Of a stretch of DNA of 64,000 nt, positions 8,836 through 17,516 are shown piece by piece. The stretch comes from Nocardia nova SH22a. Lineage in GTDB: Bacteria; Actinomycetota; Actinomycetes; Mycobacteriales; Mycobacteriaceae. Every line of letters starts with the position of its first letter. The stretch's first letter is position 1. The notes beneath the pieces were generated by a model. That model had not been told where the DNA came from. It made no database searches and worked only from the letters and a program-made list of their open reading frames with translations. Made by a program: the position numbers and the translations under genes. The DNA is taken from the NCBI RefSeq assembly GCF_000523235.1, contig NZ_CP006850.1, positions 1,302,001 through 1,366,000 on the forward strand. The letters run 5' to 3'.

Positions 8836-9126
8836 TCAGGCCACCAGATCGGCGTATTCGTGGTGTTCGCCGATGTATTGCTCGACATACCAGCAGGTCG
8901 GGACGACGGCGAAACCGGATTTCCGGCAATCGGTGAGTGCGTACTCGACCACCTGCGCCGCGACCCCGCGCCCGCGGAACTCCGGGAAGGTGAGGGTGTG
9001 GTTGAGATCGCGGACCTGCTTGTCGCCCTGCGCGGTCTCGGTGTAGTCCGCGTATCCGGCGAGGGTGTCATCGATGTAGATCTCGTACCGGGTGGCGGCC
9101 GTATTGTGCTCGAGCCTGGTCGTCAT
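8836..9126 (-). CDS. GNAT-type N-acetyltransferase (YjdJ subfamily)
   Basis: 96 residues, short even for a Gcn5-related acetyltransferase, matching the compact YjdJ/NAT_SF_1 type. The acetyl-CoA loop is FPEFRGRGVAAQVVEYAL (about 50-67), followed by KSGFAVVPTCWYVEQYIGEH. The substrate is unknown. It stands alone between a convergent hypothetical gene and the GlcD-type gene. Confidence 0.8.
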   Translation of the reverse strand: MTTRLEHNTAATRYEIYIDDTLAGYADYTETAQGDKQVRDLNHTLTFPEFRGRGVAAQVVEYALTDCRKSGFAVVPTCWYVEQYIGEHHEYADLVA

Positions 9127-9184
9127 GTCCGATAGAACGATTGCCTCGGACGGATTTGTTCCGGACGGTGTGCAAGGGCCGGGT

Positions 9185-10543
9185 TCAGAGGATGGCGCCG
9201 GGATTGAGGATGCCCAGCGGGTCCAGCGCGGACTTGATGCGCGCGGTCAACTCCATCACCTCGGGTCCCACCTGATCGGGCAGCCACGCCTTCTTCAATC
9301 GGCCGACGCCGTGTTCGCCGGTGATGGTGCCGCCCAGTTCGATCGCCAGATCCATGATCTCGCCGAAGGCTCGGTGGGCCCGCGCGGTCTCGTCCGGATC
9401 GGTGGGATCGTGCACGATCAGCGGATGGGTGTTGCCGTCACCGGCGTGCGCGATCACCGAGATCAGGACTCGGTGGCGGTCGGCGATCGCGGCGATGCCG
9501 CCGACCAGATCGCCGAGCCGGGGCAGCGGCACGCCCACGTCCTCGAGCAGTAGCGGCCCCTTGCGCTCCACCGCGGGAATGGCGAATCGCCGTGCGGCGC
9601 AGAATGCCTCGCCCTCCTCGGGATCCTCGGTGCGGAACACCTCGGTGGCGCCGGCGCCCGCACAGGCCGCGGCGATGGTCTCGGCCTCGCGGGTGCGGAA
9701 TTCGCCGGGCGCGTCCGAGCGGGCCACCAGCATGGCGGCGGCCGTGCGGTCCAGGCCCATGCGCATCTCGTCCTCGACGGCGTTGATCGCCACCGCGTCC
9801 ATGAACTCCAGCATCGACGGACGCAGTCCGGCCGTGATCGCCTCGATCGCCGCCGTGGCCGCGGTGAGTGTGGAAAACGTTGCGACGACGGTACTTTGCT
9901 GCGGCTGTGCGGGCAGCAGCCGCAGGGTGAGCTCGGTGATGATGCCGAGAGTGCCCTCACTGCCGACGAACAGTTTGGTCAGCGAGAGACCGGCGGAATC
10001 CTTCAGGCGCGGCCCGCCCAGCCGCACCACCGTGCCGTCGGCCAGCACCACTTCCATGCCGAGGATGTAGTCGGTGGTCACGCCGTATTTCACACAGCAC
10101 AGCCCGCCCGCGTTGGTGGCGGCGTTACCGCCGATCGAGCAGATCTCGAACGAGGAGGGGTCCGGCGGATACCACAGCCCGTGTTCGGCGGCGGCCCGCT
10201 TGACCTCCGCGTTCAGCAGTCCGGGCTGGGTGACGGCGGTCCGGGTCACCGGATCGACGGTGATGGCGCGCATTCGCTCGGTGCTCAGCAGCAGCGCGCC
10301 GTCCTGGGCGGTCGCCCCGCCGGACAGCCCGGTCCCGGCGCCGCGCGGGACGATCGGCACCCGGTGTTCGTGTGCCCACCGCACGACGGTCGCGATCTGC
10401 TCGGTGGTCAGCGGCCGGACCAGCGCGGCCGGGACACCGGCCCGCGGATCGAGGGCGCGATCCTGGCGATATCCGGCGAGGATATCGGGATCGGTGACGA
10501 CCGTGCCGTCGGGCAGCTGGGCGGCGAGCGTTGCGATATCCAC
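9185..10543 (-). CDS. FAD-linked oxidase, GlcD/D-lactate dehydrogenase type
   Basis: 452-residue flavoprotein oxidising a 2-hydroxy acid such as glycolate or D-lactate. The PCMH-type FAD-binding domain includes VPIVPRGAGTGLSGGAT (about 60-76) and NAGGLCCVKYGVTTDYILGMEVVLADGT; the C-terminal cap has VIAHAGDGNTHPLIV and the family-typical GEHGVGRLKKAWL near residue 415. No GlcE or GlcF partner is encoded nearby, so the electron acceptor is unclear. GTG start with TAGGTT (10550-10555, minus strand) 6 nt upstream. Confidence 0.88.
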   Translation of the reverse strand: MDIATLAAQLPDGTVVTDPDILAGYRQDRALDPRAGVPAALVRPLTTEQIATVVRWAHEHRVPIVPRGAGTGLSGGATAQDGALLLSTERMRAITVDPVTRTAVTQPGLLNAEVKRAAAEHGLWYPPDPSSFEICSIGGNAATNAGGLCCVKYGVTTDYILGMEVVLADGTVVRLGGPRLKDSAGLSLTKLFVGSEGTLGIITELTLRLLPAQPQQSTVVATFSTLTAATAAIEAITAGLRPSMLEFMDAVAINAVEDEMRMGLDRTAAAMLVARSDAPGEFRTREAETIAAACAGAGATEVFRTEDPEEGEAFCAARRFAIPAVERKGPLLLEDVGVPLPRLGDLVGGIAAIADRHRVLISVIAHAGDGNTHPLIVHDPTDPDETARAHRAFGEIMDLAIELGGTITGEHGVGRLKKAWLPDQVGPEVMELTARIKSALDPLGILNPGAIL

Positions 10544-10607
10544 CCTTCGAACCTACGTGCTCGGCCGCCGCCCGACAGCCGATACCGCCGCCGGGCGGCC
10601 TGCGCAG

Positions 10608-10613
10608 TACACT
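10608..10613 (+). promoter_or_regulatory. -10 box of the GroES-like gene
   Basis: TACACT followed by exactly 6 nt and then the GTG; no room for a 5' UTR, so the transcript is predicted to be leaderless. Confidence 0.55.
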
Positions 10614-10619
10614 GCCGCG

Positions 10620-10940
10620 GTGTCCGATGCCAAGCTCGAGATCCAGATGCTGCACGACCGGATCATGGTTCGCGTCTCCGCCGAGGAAGGCGAACGGCGC
10701 AGCAGCGGCGGAATCCTGATCCCCGCCACCGCCCAGGTGGCCAAGCGCCTCATCTGGGGCGAGGTCAGCGGGGTCGGATCGCATGTGCGCAGTGTGGGCG
10801 TCGGTGACCGGGTGCTGTTCAGCGCCGAGGACCAGTTCGAGGTCGAGGTGCAGGGGCAGGCGTATCTGGTGCTGCGCGAACGGGATCTGCACGCGGTGGC
10901 CAGCGAGCGCCCCGAACACGGCACCGGTCTCTACCTGTAG
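10620..10940 (+). CDS. GroES-like co-chaperonin fold protein
   Basis: 106 residues. LHDRIMVRVSAEEGERRSSGGILIPATAQVAKRLIWGEVSGVGSHVRSVGVGDRVLFSAEDQFEVEV follows the GroES beta-barrel, including the stretch where the GroEL-binding mobile loop sits (SSGGILIPATAQ). It is longer at the C-terminus than GroES (GTGLYL ending) and is far from any groEL gene in this window, so it is probably a divergent paralogue, not the main co-chaperonin. The frame is open far upstream, but the GTG at 10620 follows TACACT at leaderless distance. Confidence 0.78.
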   Translation: MSDAKLEIQMLHDRIMVRVSAEEGERRSSGGILIPATAQVAKRLIWGEVSGVGSHVRSVGVGDRVLFSAEDQFEVEVQGQAYLVLRERDLHAVASERPEHGTGLYL

Positions 10941-10981
10941 GCGAGACCGGGCCCCGGTTGAACCGGAACCCGGCCGATCGC

Positions 10982-12433
10982 TCAGTGGACCTGCCGGGGC
11001 AGAGCCAGTGCCGCGGTGAGGACCGCGCCCAGCACCACGATTCCGGCGATCCCCGCCGCCTCCATCGCGTGCGCATAACCGCCGGTGGTGTGGGCCGATC
11101 CCAGTGCCGAGAAGAAGATGACGCCGAGAACCGTTGCGCCGATGGCATTTCCGAACTGCTGAGCGGTGGTCAGCACTCCGGCGGCCATTCCGGCCCGCGT
11201 GGCGGGGACGCCGGAGGACAGCACCGCCGCGATCACCGACGGAATGGTCAGGCCGTTACCGAGGCCGACGATCATCATTCCCGGCACGAGCGCCCACGGC
11301 GACACCTGGGCGCCGAATCCGTACAGGACCGCGAGGGTGATCGCCAGACCGGTTATCCCGGTGCACGTTCCGGCGACCATCACCCGGTTGCCCAGCCGAT
11401 TCGCGACCCGCGGCGCGAGGAACAGCGAACTGCCCGCGAAGCACAGCCCCAGCGGCGCGAAGGTCATCCCCGCGGCCAGCGGTGACAGGCCGAGCCCGTT
11501 CTGCAGCGTCAGGGTCAGGCACAGCATGAATCCGGCGAAGAAGGTCAGGTAGCCACCGGCGATGATCAGGCCCAGCCCGAATCCGCGGGCGCGCACCATG
11601 CCGATATCGATGACCGGTTCGCCACCACCGCGGACGAGCCGGTTCTCGTAACGCAGGGTCAGCAGCAGCACCGGAATCGCCGCGGCCATCGACAGCCACG
11701 TCCACAGCGGCCACCCCGCCGGGCGGCCCAGCGTCATCGGGACCAGCAGCAGCGCCAGTGCCGTCGAGATGCCCAGTGCTCCAACGGGATCCAGGCGCGG
11801 CCGCCGGACGGGGGGTTCGTGGTGCGGTAACCAGCGTGCCGCCAGGAGTGCGGCGGCCACGCCGATCGGGACGTTGATGTAGAAGATGGTGCGCCAGCCC
11901 CAGCCGAACAGGTTCGCATCGAGCAGGACGCCGCCGAGGACCTGTCCGGCGACCGCGCCGAGGCCGATGGTGGCGCCGTAACCGGCCATGGCCCGGGCCC
12001 GTTCGGCGGGCGGGAACATCGTGTTGATCAGTGCGAGCAACTGCGGAACCATCAGGGCCGCGGTGGCGCCCTGCAGGATGCGGAAGGCGACCAGCGACCA
12101 GGCATTCGGCGCGAGTCCGCACAGCAGCGAGGCGCCCGCGAAGGCGAGCATGCCGACGACGAACAGCCGCCGATGGCCGTACAGATCGCCGAGCCGCCCG
12201 CCGGTGATCAATGCCGAGGCGAAGGCGAATCCGTAGCCGCCGACGATCAGTTCGAGTGCCGATTCTCCGGCGTGCAGGTCGTGCTGCAGTGAGGACGCGG
12301 CGACATTGACGACGAACCAGTCGAACATCGCCATGAACATCGCGCTCAGGATCACCGGCAGTATTCGCCAGCGGGCCGGATGCGGTGCGGACGTGAGAGC
12401 GATTGGTGCGGTGCGGGTTTCGAGAGTTGACAC
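10982..12433 (-). CDS. MFS drug-efflux transporter, DHA2 (EmrB/QacA) family
   Basis: 483 residues with about 14 transmembrane helices, the DHA2 number. MFDWFVVNVAASSLQHDLHAGESALELIVGGYGFAFASALITGGRLGDLYGHRRLFVVG contains helix 1 and the family motif A (GGRLGDLYGHRR). Likely proton-driven export of a hydrophobic compound. GTG start with GGGAGA 5 nt upstream. It is divergent from a TetR gene with shared operators between them, the standard drug-inducible pump arrangement. Confidence 0.88.
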   Translation of the reverse strand: MSTLETRTAPIALTSAPHPARWRILPVILSAMFMAMFDWFVVNVAASSLQHDLHAGESALELIVGGYGFAFASALITGGRLGDLYGHRRLFVVGMLAFAGASLLCGLAPNAWSLVAFRILQGATAALMVPQLLALINTMFPPAERARAMAGYGATIGLGAVAGQVLGGVLLDANLFGWGWRTIFYINVPIGVAAALLAARWLPHHEPPVRRPRLDPVGALGISTALALLLVPMTLGRPAGWPLWTWLSMAAAIPVLLLTLRYENRLVRGGGEPVIDIGMVRARGFGLGLIIAGGYLTFFAGFMLCLTLTLQNGLGLSPLAAGMTFAPLGLCFAGSSLFLAPRVANRLGNRVMVAGTCTGITGLAITLAVLYGFGAQVSPWALVPGMMIVGLGNGLTIPSVIAAVLSSGVPATRAGMAAGVLTTAQQFGNAIGATVLGVIFFSALGSAHTTGGYAHAMEAAGIAGIVVLGAVLTAALALPRQVH

Positions 12434-12517
12434 GAAAGTCTCCCGGAATGGGTGGGAATCGCCGAGCGGTGCGCCGCTGCGCCGCGGGTGGCGGATCGGA
12501 ATCTGCGCCTGTTGTAA

Positions 12518-12577
12518 CTAACCGGTTGGTTAGAACTATTCCGCGCCCGCCCGCTCGTGTCAACCGAATAGTTGGTT
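12518..12577. promoter_or_regulatory. Operators between the MFS pump and its TetR
   Basis: Two related sites: CTAACC-GGTT-GGTTAG (12518-12533) and AACC-GAATAGTT-GGTT (12562-12577). The second overlaps the TetR -10 box, so autoregulation plus pump control is expected. Confidence 0.6.
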
Positions 12578-12589
12578 AGCATCGATGGC

Positions 12590-13183
12590 ATGCCCCCGCG
12601 CGATCCCGAGGCCACCAGGGCCCGCATCTTCGAGGCGGCGACCGAGGAATTCGCCGCCCACGGCATCGCCGGCGCCCGAGTCGACCGGATCGCGCGCAAT
12701 GCCAAGGCCAACAAACAGCTGATCTACGCCTATTTCGGCGACAAACGACAGCTGTTCGAACAGGTGCTGGAGAAGGCGATGCTGGATGTGGCCGCGGCGG
12801 TGTCGACCGATATCACCGACATCGATGCCTGGGTGGACGCGCACATCGCCTATCACCGCGAACATCCGGAGTTCCTGCGGTTGCAGATGTGGGAGGCGCT
12901 CGAGATCGCGCCCGATCAGGTCACCGCCGGTGAGGCGCGGGCGCGGCGCTATCGGGACAAGATCGAGAAGGTGGACGCCGCCCAGCGCGAGGGCGTGCTG
13001 CGTCGCGACATGCCGTCCGGATATCTGCTGACCATGCTCACCGGGTTGATCAACTATCAGCAGGCGCTGCCCCAGTCCCGCCGTTTCGTCGTGGGCGGAC
13101 CGGACGATCCGGCGGAACTGCGGCGCTGGCTGCGAGATGCCGCCCGCCGCATCGTGGCCCCCGAGCCGGACGGCGATCGCTGA
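12590..13183 (+). CDS. TetR-family regulator of the divergent MFS pump
   Basis: 197 residues. HTH region RARIFEAATEEFAAHGIAGARVDRIARNAKANKQLIYAYFGDKRQLFEQV (about 9-58), then a TetR C-terminal domain rich in aromatic and charged helices. ATG preferred over the upstream TTG at 12572; TAGCAT (12577-12582) lies 7 nt before it. Divergent from the DHA2 exporter with two operators in the gap, so it probably represses both. Confidence 0.87.
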   Translation: MPPRDPEATRARIFEAATEEFAAHGIAGARVDRIARNAKANKQLIYAYFGDKRQLFEQVLEKAMLDVAAAVSTDITDIDAWVDAHIAYHREHPEFLRLQMWEALEIAPDQVTAGEARARRYRDKIEKVDAAQREGVLRRDMPSGYLLTMLTGLINYQQALPQSRRFVVGGPDDPAELRRWLRDAARRIVAPEPDGDR

Positions 13184-13343
13184 CAACCGGCTCTCGTTTT
13201 TCGTTACGAGGCAAGGAATATGCGTTTGGCGGCATGCCGGGCGCGCGACTCTGGGACGCGGGCGCCGCACGGGTCAGACTGGAATACGCCCACCGGCGCT
13301 CGGTGGAAGGTGTGATGGGAAAGGTCGTGATGGAGGTGATCTC

Positions 13344-13856
13344 ATGACCGTGCTGGCGATGTCGATCGGGAACTCGACATTCGCGGTCGGCCCGGTGACG
13401 GTGGACTTCGGCGCGGAACAGGTGCGGCGGCTGCCGGTTCCGGCACTCACCGACTGGTACCGCTGCCGGGATCTGCTGCTGGATGTGGCCGGTGACGACG
13501 AGATCACCGCGATCGGAATTGCCTGCGCGGACAGCGTTTACGGGCCGATGACAGCCGCCGCGATACAGGGCCGGGGCACCGGGTTCGCCGTCGTGGCCGC
13601 GATGCACCGGCTGTTTCCCGTCGCCGTCGTGGAAATGGCGACCGAGCGGCTCTGCGAGACGCTGGCCCATCGCACCTTCGGTGTCGGCTACCGGGTGGAA
13701 CCGGCGTTGGCCGGGGCCGGTGTCCTCGCACTGCTCGCCGAGGAGCGGGCCGAGGGGAGCGTGCCGGGCGGGGATCCCGCCAGCCGGTTCCTGCGGGCTC
13801 GTGCCGAACGGATCGTGTCCGACCGCAATCGGTGCCGCCGTCGTCCGCTGCGATAG
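13344..13856 (+). CDS. Uncharacterised protein with actin/Hsp70-like N-terminus
   Basis: 170 residues. The opening MTVLAMSIGNSTFAVGPVTVDFG resembles the phosphate-1 strand-turn of actin-like ATPases, and the following segments (EITAIGIACADSVYGPM) could be strands of the same fold, but the usual phosphate-2 and adenosine motifs are absent, so this is at best half a domain. GGAGGTGA (13332-13339) sits 4 nt before the ATG, the strongest Shine-Dalgarno in this region, which argues that the gene is real. Its stop abuts the convergent peptidase gene directly. Confidence 0.6.
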   Translation: MTVLAMSIGNSTFAVGPVTVDFGAEQVRRLPVPALTDWYRCRDLLLDVAGDDEITAIGIACADSVYGPMTAAAIQGRGTGFAVVAAMHRLFPVAVVEMATERLCETLAHRTFGVGYRVEPALAGAGVLALLAEERAEGSVPGGDPASRFLRARAERIVSDRNRCRRRPLR

Positions 13857-14498
13857 TCAGGTCAGCACCGTGACGCCGGTGCCGTCCACCACGATCGCAT
13901 CGTCGTCGGTGAGTGCCCAGTGCGCGACCCCGTCGTCGCGCAGCCGGGCGGCCAGCCGATCGCCGTGGCCGTCCGGATCGGTGCCGGGGGAGCCGACGTG
14001 CGGAACGATGGCGCGGTCCACCAGGCCCAGTCCGTCCCAGCGTGTTTCGATCCCGCAGGCGGGGCGGACCTCGGCCGGATCGTCGGCCCCCTCCAGACCG
14101 TGCAGATCGGGGGTGAGCAGACAGGCCCCGGCGCTGTAGCCGGAATAGGCGATCGCGTCTTCGGCCAAAAGCTCCCGAAGTATCGAATCCGCTGCGCTGC
14201 GCGCGAATTGGGCCCGCAGTACGAAGGTGTTACCGCCCCGCACCCACAGCGTGCGACAGCGGCGCATCGCCCGCTCCAGTTCCAGCGGGCGGCCGATGTA
14301 CTCGCGCAGATCGAGCACTTCCGGCCGAAACCCCAAGCGGCGCAAGGGAGCCTGATCGCTGGTCACCGCACCGGACCAGGCGGCGGGCCACGCATCGCAG
14401 GCGTTCGGTATCACCGCGATCGGCCCGGGGCCGCCTACCAGCTCCGCGAACCGGTCGTAGTGTGCCCCGAATCGGTAGCTGGACAGGAACAGCCGCAC
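13857..14498 (-). CDS. Peptidase E-like serine hydrolase (family S51)
   Basis: 213 residues. GGNTFVLR (88-95) and the nucleophile elbow YSGYSAGACLL with S122 are the S51 signatures; DWDGLGLVDRAIVPH-like sequence downstream matches the family. PepE-type enzymes cleave Asp-Xaa dipeptides, while related members hydrolyse other small amides, so the exact substrate is open. GTG start 6 nt after the stop of the upstream MPI-family gene, suggesting one transcript with it and the HIT gene. Confidence 0.82.
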   Translation of the reverse strand: MRLFLSSYRFGAHYDRFAELVGGPGPIAVIPNACDAWPAAWSGAVTSDQAPLRRLGFRPEVLDLREYIGRPLELERAMRRCRTLWVRGGNTFVLRAQFARSAADSILRELLAEDAIAYSGYSAGACLLTPDLHGLEGADDPAEVRPACGIETRWDGLGLVDRAIVPHVGSPGTDPDGHGDRLAARLRDDGVAHWALTDDDAIVVDGTGVTVLT

Positions 14499-14504
14499 GG
14501 CGGA

Positions 14505-15344
14505 TCAGATCGTGAAGGCGAGATGGGTGGAAACGCGCGTCCCCAACTCCTGGTCGCCGTCGATCCCTATCTCGGCGCGATGCGACTCGGGCTCGGTGCG
14601 GCCGCCGCAGAGCCGGGCGAACAACCCGGAGCGCATGCTGATCACCGTATCGGCCGGGCGGTCCAGGGCGGCAACGATTTCCGCGCGGCCGTCGACCTGG
14701 ATGAACAAATCGCGCGTGACCGGTCCGGTGAGCCGGATGGCGATGCGCGAACCCTCCGGTGCCTCACCGCGTTTGACCACCACCCGCCCGAGGAAGGGCT
14801 CGATCTCGTCGATCGCGAGTTCGGCGCGCGCACCGCCCTCGTCCATGCCCACCGCCGCGGCATCGCCGCCGAGGGCGTCGGTGATGTCGAGCTGATGCAT
14901 CCAGCAGTCGAACAACCGCACCCGCATGAAACGGCCGTAGGTCACCAGCCCGATCGGTGACTGGATATCGGCCTGCCAGGCCGCGTCGTCGGTGGCGGCC
15001 AGGGCCTTCCGGCGGCGCTCGGTGACCTCGGTGAACCGCTGTAGCAGTTCGGTGCCGGTGAGCGGGCGCAGGGCCTCGAGCCAGATCTCGTTCATGGCGC
15101 CGGTCTCGTTGCGGACGTGGGCGAGTCCGCGCACATCGGTTCCGACCTCCGGCAGCGGTTCACCGAGCAGCATCGATTCGGTGCCGACGACGTGGGCGAG
15201 CACATCGAAGATCGACCATCCCGGCAGCGGTGACGGTGTGCGCCACTGTGCCGCGTCCAGCCCACTGACCAAGTGCGCGAGCGCATCCCACTGATCGGAG
15301 AGGGCGGCGATCAGCGAGGCGCGGTCCGGTGCGGTTGTGCTCAT
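14505..15344 (-). CDS. Maleylpyruvate isomerase family (mycothiol-dependent) protein
   Basis: 279 residues. The N-terminal four-helix DinB-like domain includes WDALAHLVSGLDAAQWRTPSPLPGWSIFDVLAHVVGTESMLLGEPLP, the common start of actinobacterial MDMPI proteins, and the C-terminal part is an SCP2/MDMPI-C-like region. Members conjugate or isomerise substrates with mycothiol; the specific substrate cannot be told. The ATG overlaps the stop of the HIT gene (ATGA), so they are translationally coupled. Confidence 0.8.
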   Translation of the reverse strand: MSTTAPDRASLIAALSDQWDALAHLVSGLDAAQWRTPSPLPGWSIFDVLAHVVGTESMLLGEPLPEVGTDVRGLAHVRNETGAMNEIWLEALRPLTGTELLQRFTEVTERRRKALAATDDAAWQADIQSPIGLVTYGRFMRVRLFDCWMHQLDITDALGGDAAAVGMDEGGARAELAIDEIEPFLGRVVVKRGEAPEGSRIAIRLTGPVTRDLFIQVDGRAEIVAALDRPADTVISMRSGLFARLCGGRTEPESHRAEIGIDGDQELGTRVSTHLAFTI

Positions 15345-15802
15345 CGGGGAGTCTCCCTGTCCGTGTCGCCGGGGGCGGTGTGCAGCCGATCCAATCCGGT
15401 GCGGATGGCGGCCGCGGTGGTCTCCGGCTCATGTGGGCGCCGCAGCAGGAAACCGCGCGCGAAGGTGAACAGATCGCCGCCGCGTCGCGGCACCACATGC
15501 AGATGCACATGGTGCACGGTCTGGAAGGCGGCCTTGCCGTCGTTCAGGAGCAGATTCGCGCCGTCGGCGCCGATATCGCTGCGCCGCAATGCCTTTGCGA
15601 GGCGATGGCCGACCCGGAACAGCTCGGCGCCGAGTTCGGCATCGAGGTCGTCGAGATCGGCGGCATGGATTTTCGGGATCACCAGGGTGTGGCCGCGGGT
15701 GATCGGCCGGATGTCGAGGAAGGCGAACACTCGGTCGTCTTCGTACACCCGGGTCGCGGGTGCGTCGCCCGCGACGATCCGGCAGAAGATGCAGCCACTC
15801 AC
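15341..15802 (-). CDS. HIT-family nucleotide hydrolase
   Basis: 153 residues. Opens with CIFC (residues 4-7, a zinc-binding pair typical of Hint/HIT proteins), and ends the core with the histidine triad HVHLHVVP (about 100-107). Such proteins hydrolyse nucleoside phosphoramidates or dinucleotides. The long upstream open frame is not homologous; GTG 15802 is chosen, with TAATGT (15810-15815, minus strand) 7 nt upstream. First gene of the HIT-MPI-peptidase E group. Confidence 0.88.
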   Translation of the reverse strand: MSGCIFCRIVAGDAPATRVYEDDRVFAFLDIRPITRGHTLVIPKIHAADLDDLDAELGAELFRVGHRLAKALRRSDIGADGANLLLNDGKAAFQTVHHVHLHVVPRRGGDLFTFARGFLLRRPHEPETTAAAIRTGLDRLHTAPGDTDRETPR

Positions 15803-15956
15803 CCGGCAGACATTACGGCGTACAGGACGACGGGTACAGCCCCCGTGTTCGGCCTGCTGGAACGGGCATTCCGGAAAAAGCGCCCTATGGAGTGTGATGT
15901 TGATCTCCACTACGCTCACCGACGTGCCGGGTACAGTTGCGAGAATTATTTCGGAT

Positions 15957-15972
15957 CTTACTCCAGAGTAAG
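15957..15972. promoter_or_regulatory. Perfect palindrome upstream of pntAA
   Basis: CTTACTC-CA-GAGTAAG: 7-bp perfect arms with a 2-nt centre, about 80 nt before the pntAA start. Its compact form suggests a dimeric regulator (TetR, MarR or GntR type) controlling the transhydrogenase operon. Confidence 0.55.
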
Positions 15973-16053
15973 TTCTGCTCGGCCAGACCGGTAACAAGCG
16001 GCCCACCTGGGAACAGGGGGCCAGCTTGCTGTCACAAGTGAGGAAGTTGACCA

Positions 16054-17196
16054 GTGGAGACAACGCAAGGCGCCGACGCGGATGCGCAGCGCGGGACGCG
16101 TGTCGGCGTGGTTCGTGAGACCGATGCCGGTGAACGTCGCGTCGCGTTGGTGCCGAAGATCATCCCGAGCCTGGTGAAGCAGGGTGTGCAGGTTGTGGTG
16201 GAGGCCGGTGCCGGTGCGGGCGCGCTGATTCCCGATGAGGCCTATGCCGAGGCGGGTGCGTCGATCGGTGATCCGTGGGAGGCCGACGTGGTGGTGAAGG
16301 TGGCCCCGCCCTCGGATGCGGAGATCGCGAAGCTGTCCAAGGGACAGACCCTGATCGGGTTCCTCGCACCCCGCAACGCGGACAACAAGATCGGTGCGCT
16401 GGAGGACGCCGGGGTGCGGGCATTCGCGGTGGAGGCGATTCCGCGTATCTCGCGTGCGCAGGTGATGGATGCGTTGTCGTCGCAGGCGAATGTGTCCGGT
16501 TACAAGGCGGTGTTGCTGGCGGCGTCGGAATCGACGCGGTTCTTCCCGATGCTGACCACGGCGGCGGGCACGGTGAAACCGGCGACGGTGCTGGTGCTCG
16601 GTGTGGGTGTCGCGGGTCTGCAGGCGCTGGCGACGGCGAAGCGTCTGGGTGGTCGCACGACCGGCTACGACGTGCGTCCGGAGGTGGCCGATCAGGTGCG
16701 GTCGGTGGGTGCGCAGTGGCTGGATCTGGGTATCGACGCCGCAGGTGAAGGCGGCTACGCCCGCGAGTTGACCGAGGACGAGAAAGCCCAGCAGCAGCAG
16801 GCTTTGGAAGACGCGATCAAGGGTTTCGATGTCGTGGTGACGACCGCGTTGGTGCCGGGACGTCCTGCTCCGCGGTTGGTGACGGCTGCGGCGGTGGAGG
16901 GGATGAAACCCGGCAGTGTGATCGTCGATCTCGCGGGTGAGACCGGTGGCAACTGTGAGCTGACCGAACCCGGCGAGACCGTGGTCAAGCATGATGTGAC
17001 GATTTGTTCGCCGTTGAATCTGCCCGCGACGATGCCTGAGCATGCGTCGGAGTTGTATTCGAAGAATATTTCGGCACTGCTGGAATTGATGCTGAAAGAC
17101 GGGAAACTCGAACCCGATTTCACCGATCAGGTCCTCGCCGATTCCTGTGTGGCCGGTGCACCGGCCGTTGCAGCCGACGCCGAGACGGAGAGCTGA
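16054..17196 (+). CDS. pntAA: NAD(P) transhydrogenase subunit alpha part 1, PntAA
   Basis: 380 residues, the soluble NAD(H)-binding domain I of proton-translocating transhydrogenase. RVGVVRETDAGERRVALVPK is the N-terminal signature shared with alanine dehydrogenase; VLVLGVGVAGLQALATAKRLGG (about 170-190) is the Rossmann loop; YDVRPEVADQVRSVGAQWLDL and VDLAGETGGNCELT complete domain I. GTG start with GAGGA about 10 nt upstream. First gene of pntAA-pntAB-pntB, equivalent to Rv0155-Rv0157. Leu TTG and Gly GGT codons are unusually common across this operon. Confidence 0.95.
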   Translation: METTQGADADAQRGTRVGVVRETDAGERRVALVPKIIPSLVKQGVQVVVEAGAGAGALIPDEAYAEAGASIGDPWEADVVVKVAPPSDAEIAKLSKGQTLIGFLAPRNADNKIGALEDAGVRAFAVEAIPRISRAQVMDALSSQANVSGYKAVLLAASESTRFFPMLTTAAGTVKPATVLVLGVGVAGLQALATAKRLGGRTTGYDVRPEVADQVRSVGAQWLDLGIDAAGEGGYARELTEDEKAQQQQALEDAIKGFDVVVTTALVPGRPAPRLVTAAAVEGMKPGSVIVDLAGETGGNCELTEPGETVVKHDVTICSPLNLPATMPEHASELYSKNISALLELMLKDGKLEPDFTDQVLADSCVAGAPAVAADAETES

Positions 17197-17513
17197 TGTA
17201 TACCGAACTGCTGGCGAATATCGCGATTCTGGTGCTGTCCGGGTTCGTGGGTTTCGCGGTGATTTCCAAGGTGCCCAACACTTTGCATACACCGTTGATG
17301 TCGGGCACGAACGCGATCCACGGCATCGTGGTGCTGGGTGCGCTGGTCACTTTCGGCAAGGTGGATCATCCGTCGGTGATCACGCAGATCATCTTGTTCG
17401 TGGCGGTGGTGTTCGGAACGTTGAACGTTGTCGGTGGTTTCGTGGTGACCGACCGCATGCTGGGCATGTTCAAGGGCAAGAAGCCCGCTGCGGGTGAGAA
17501 GGCGGGTAAGTAA
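17196..17513 (+). CDS. pntAB: NAD(P) transhydrogenase subunit alpha part 2, PntAB
   Basis: 105 residues with three transmembrane helices (about 5-24, 45-63, 68-90), forming part of the proton channel of the transhydrogenase. The ATG overlaps the last base of the pntAA stop (TGATG), so translation is coupled. VPNTLHTPLMSGTNAIHGIVVLGAL is the conserved PntAB core. The lysine-rich tail faces the cytosol. Confidence 0.95.
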   Translation: MYTELLANIAILVLSGFVGFAVISKVPNTLHTPLMSGTNAIHGIVVLGALVTFGKVDHPSVITQIILFVAVVFGTLNVVGGFVVTDRMLGMFKGKKPAAGEKAGK

Positions 17514-17516
17514 CCG

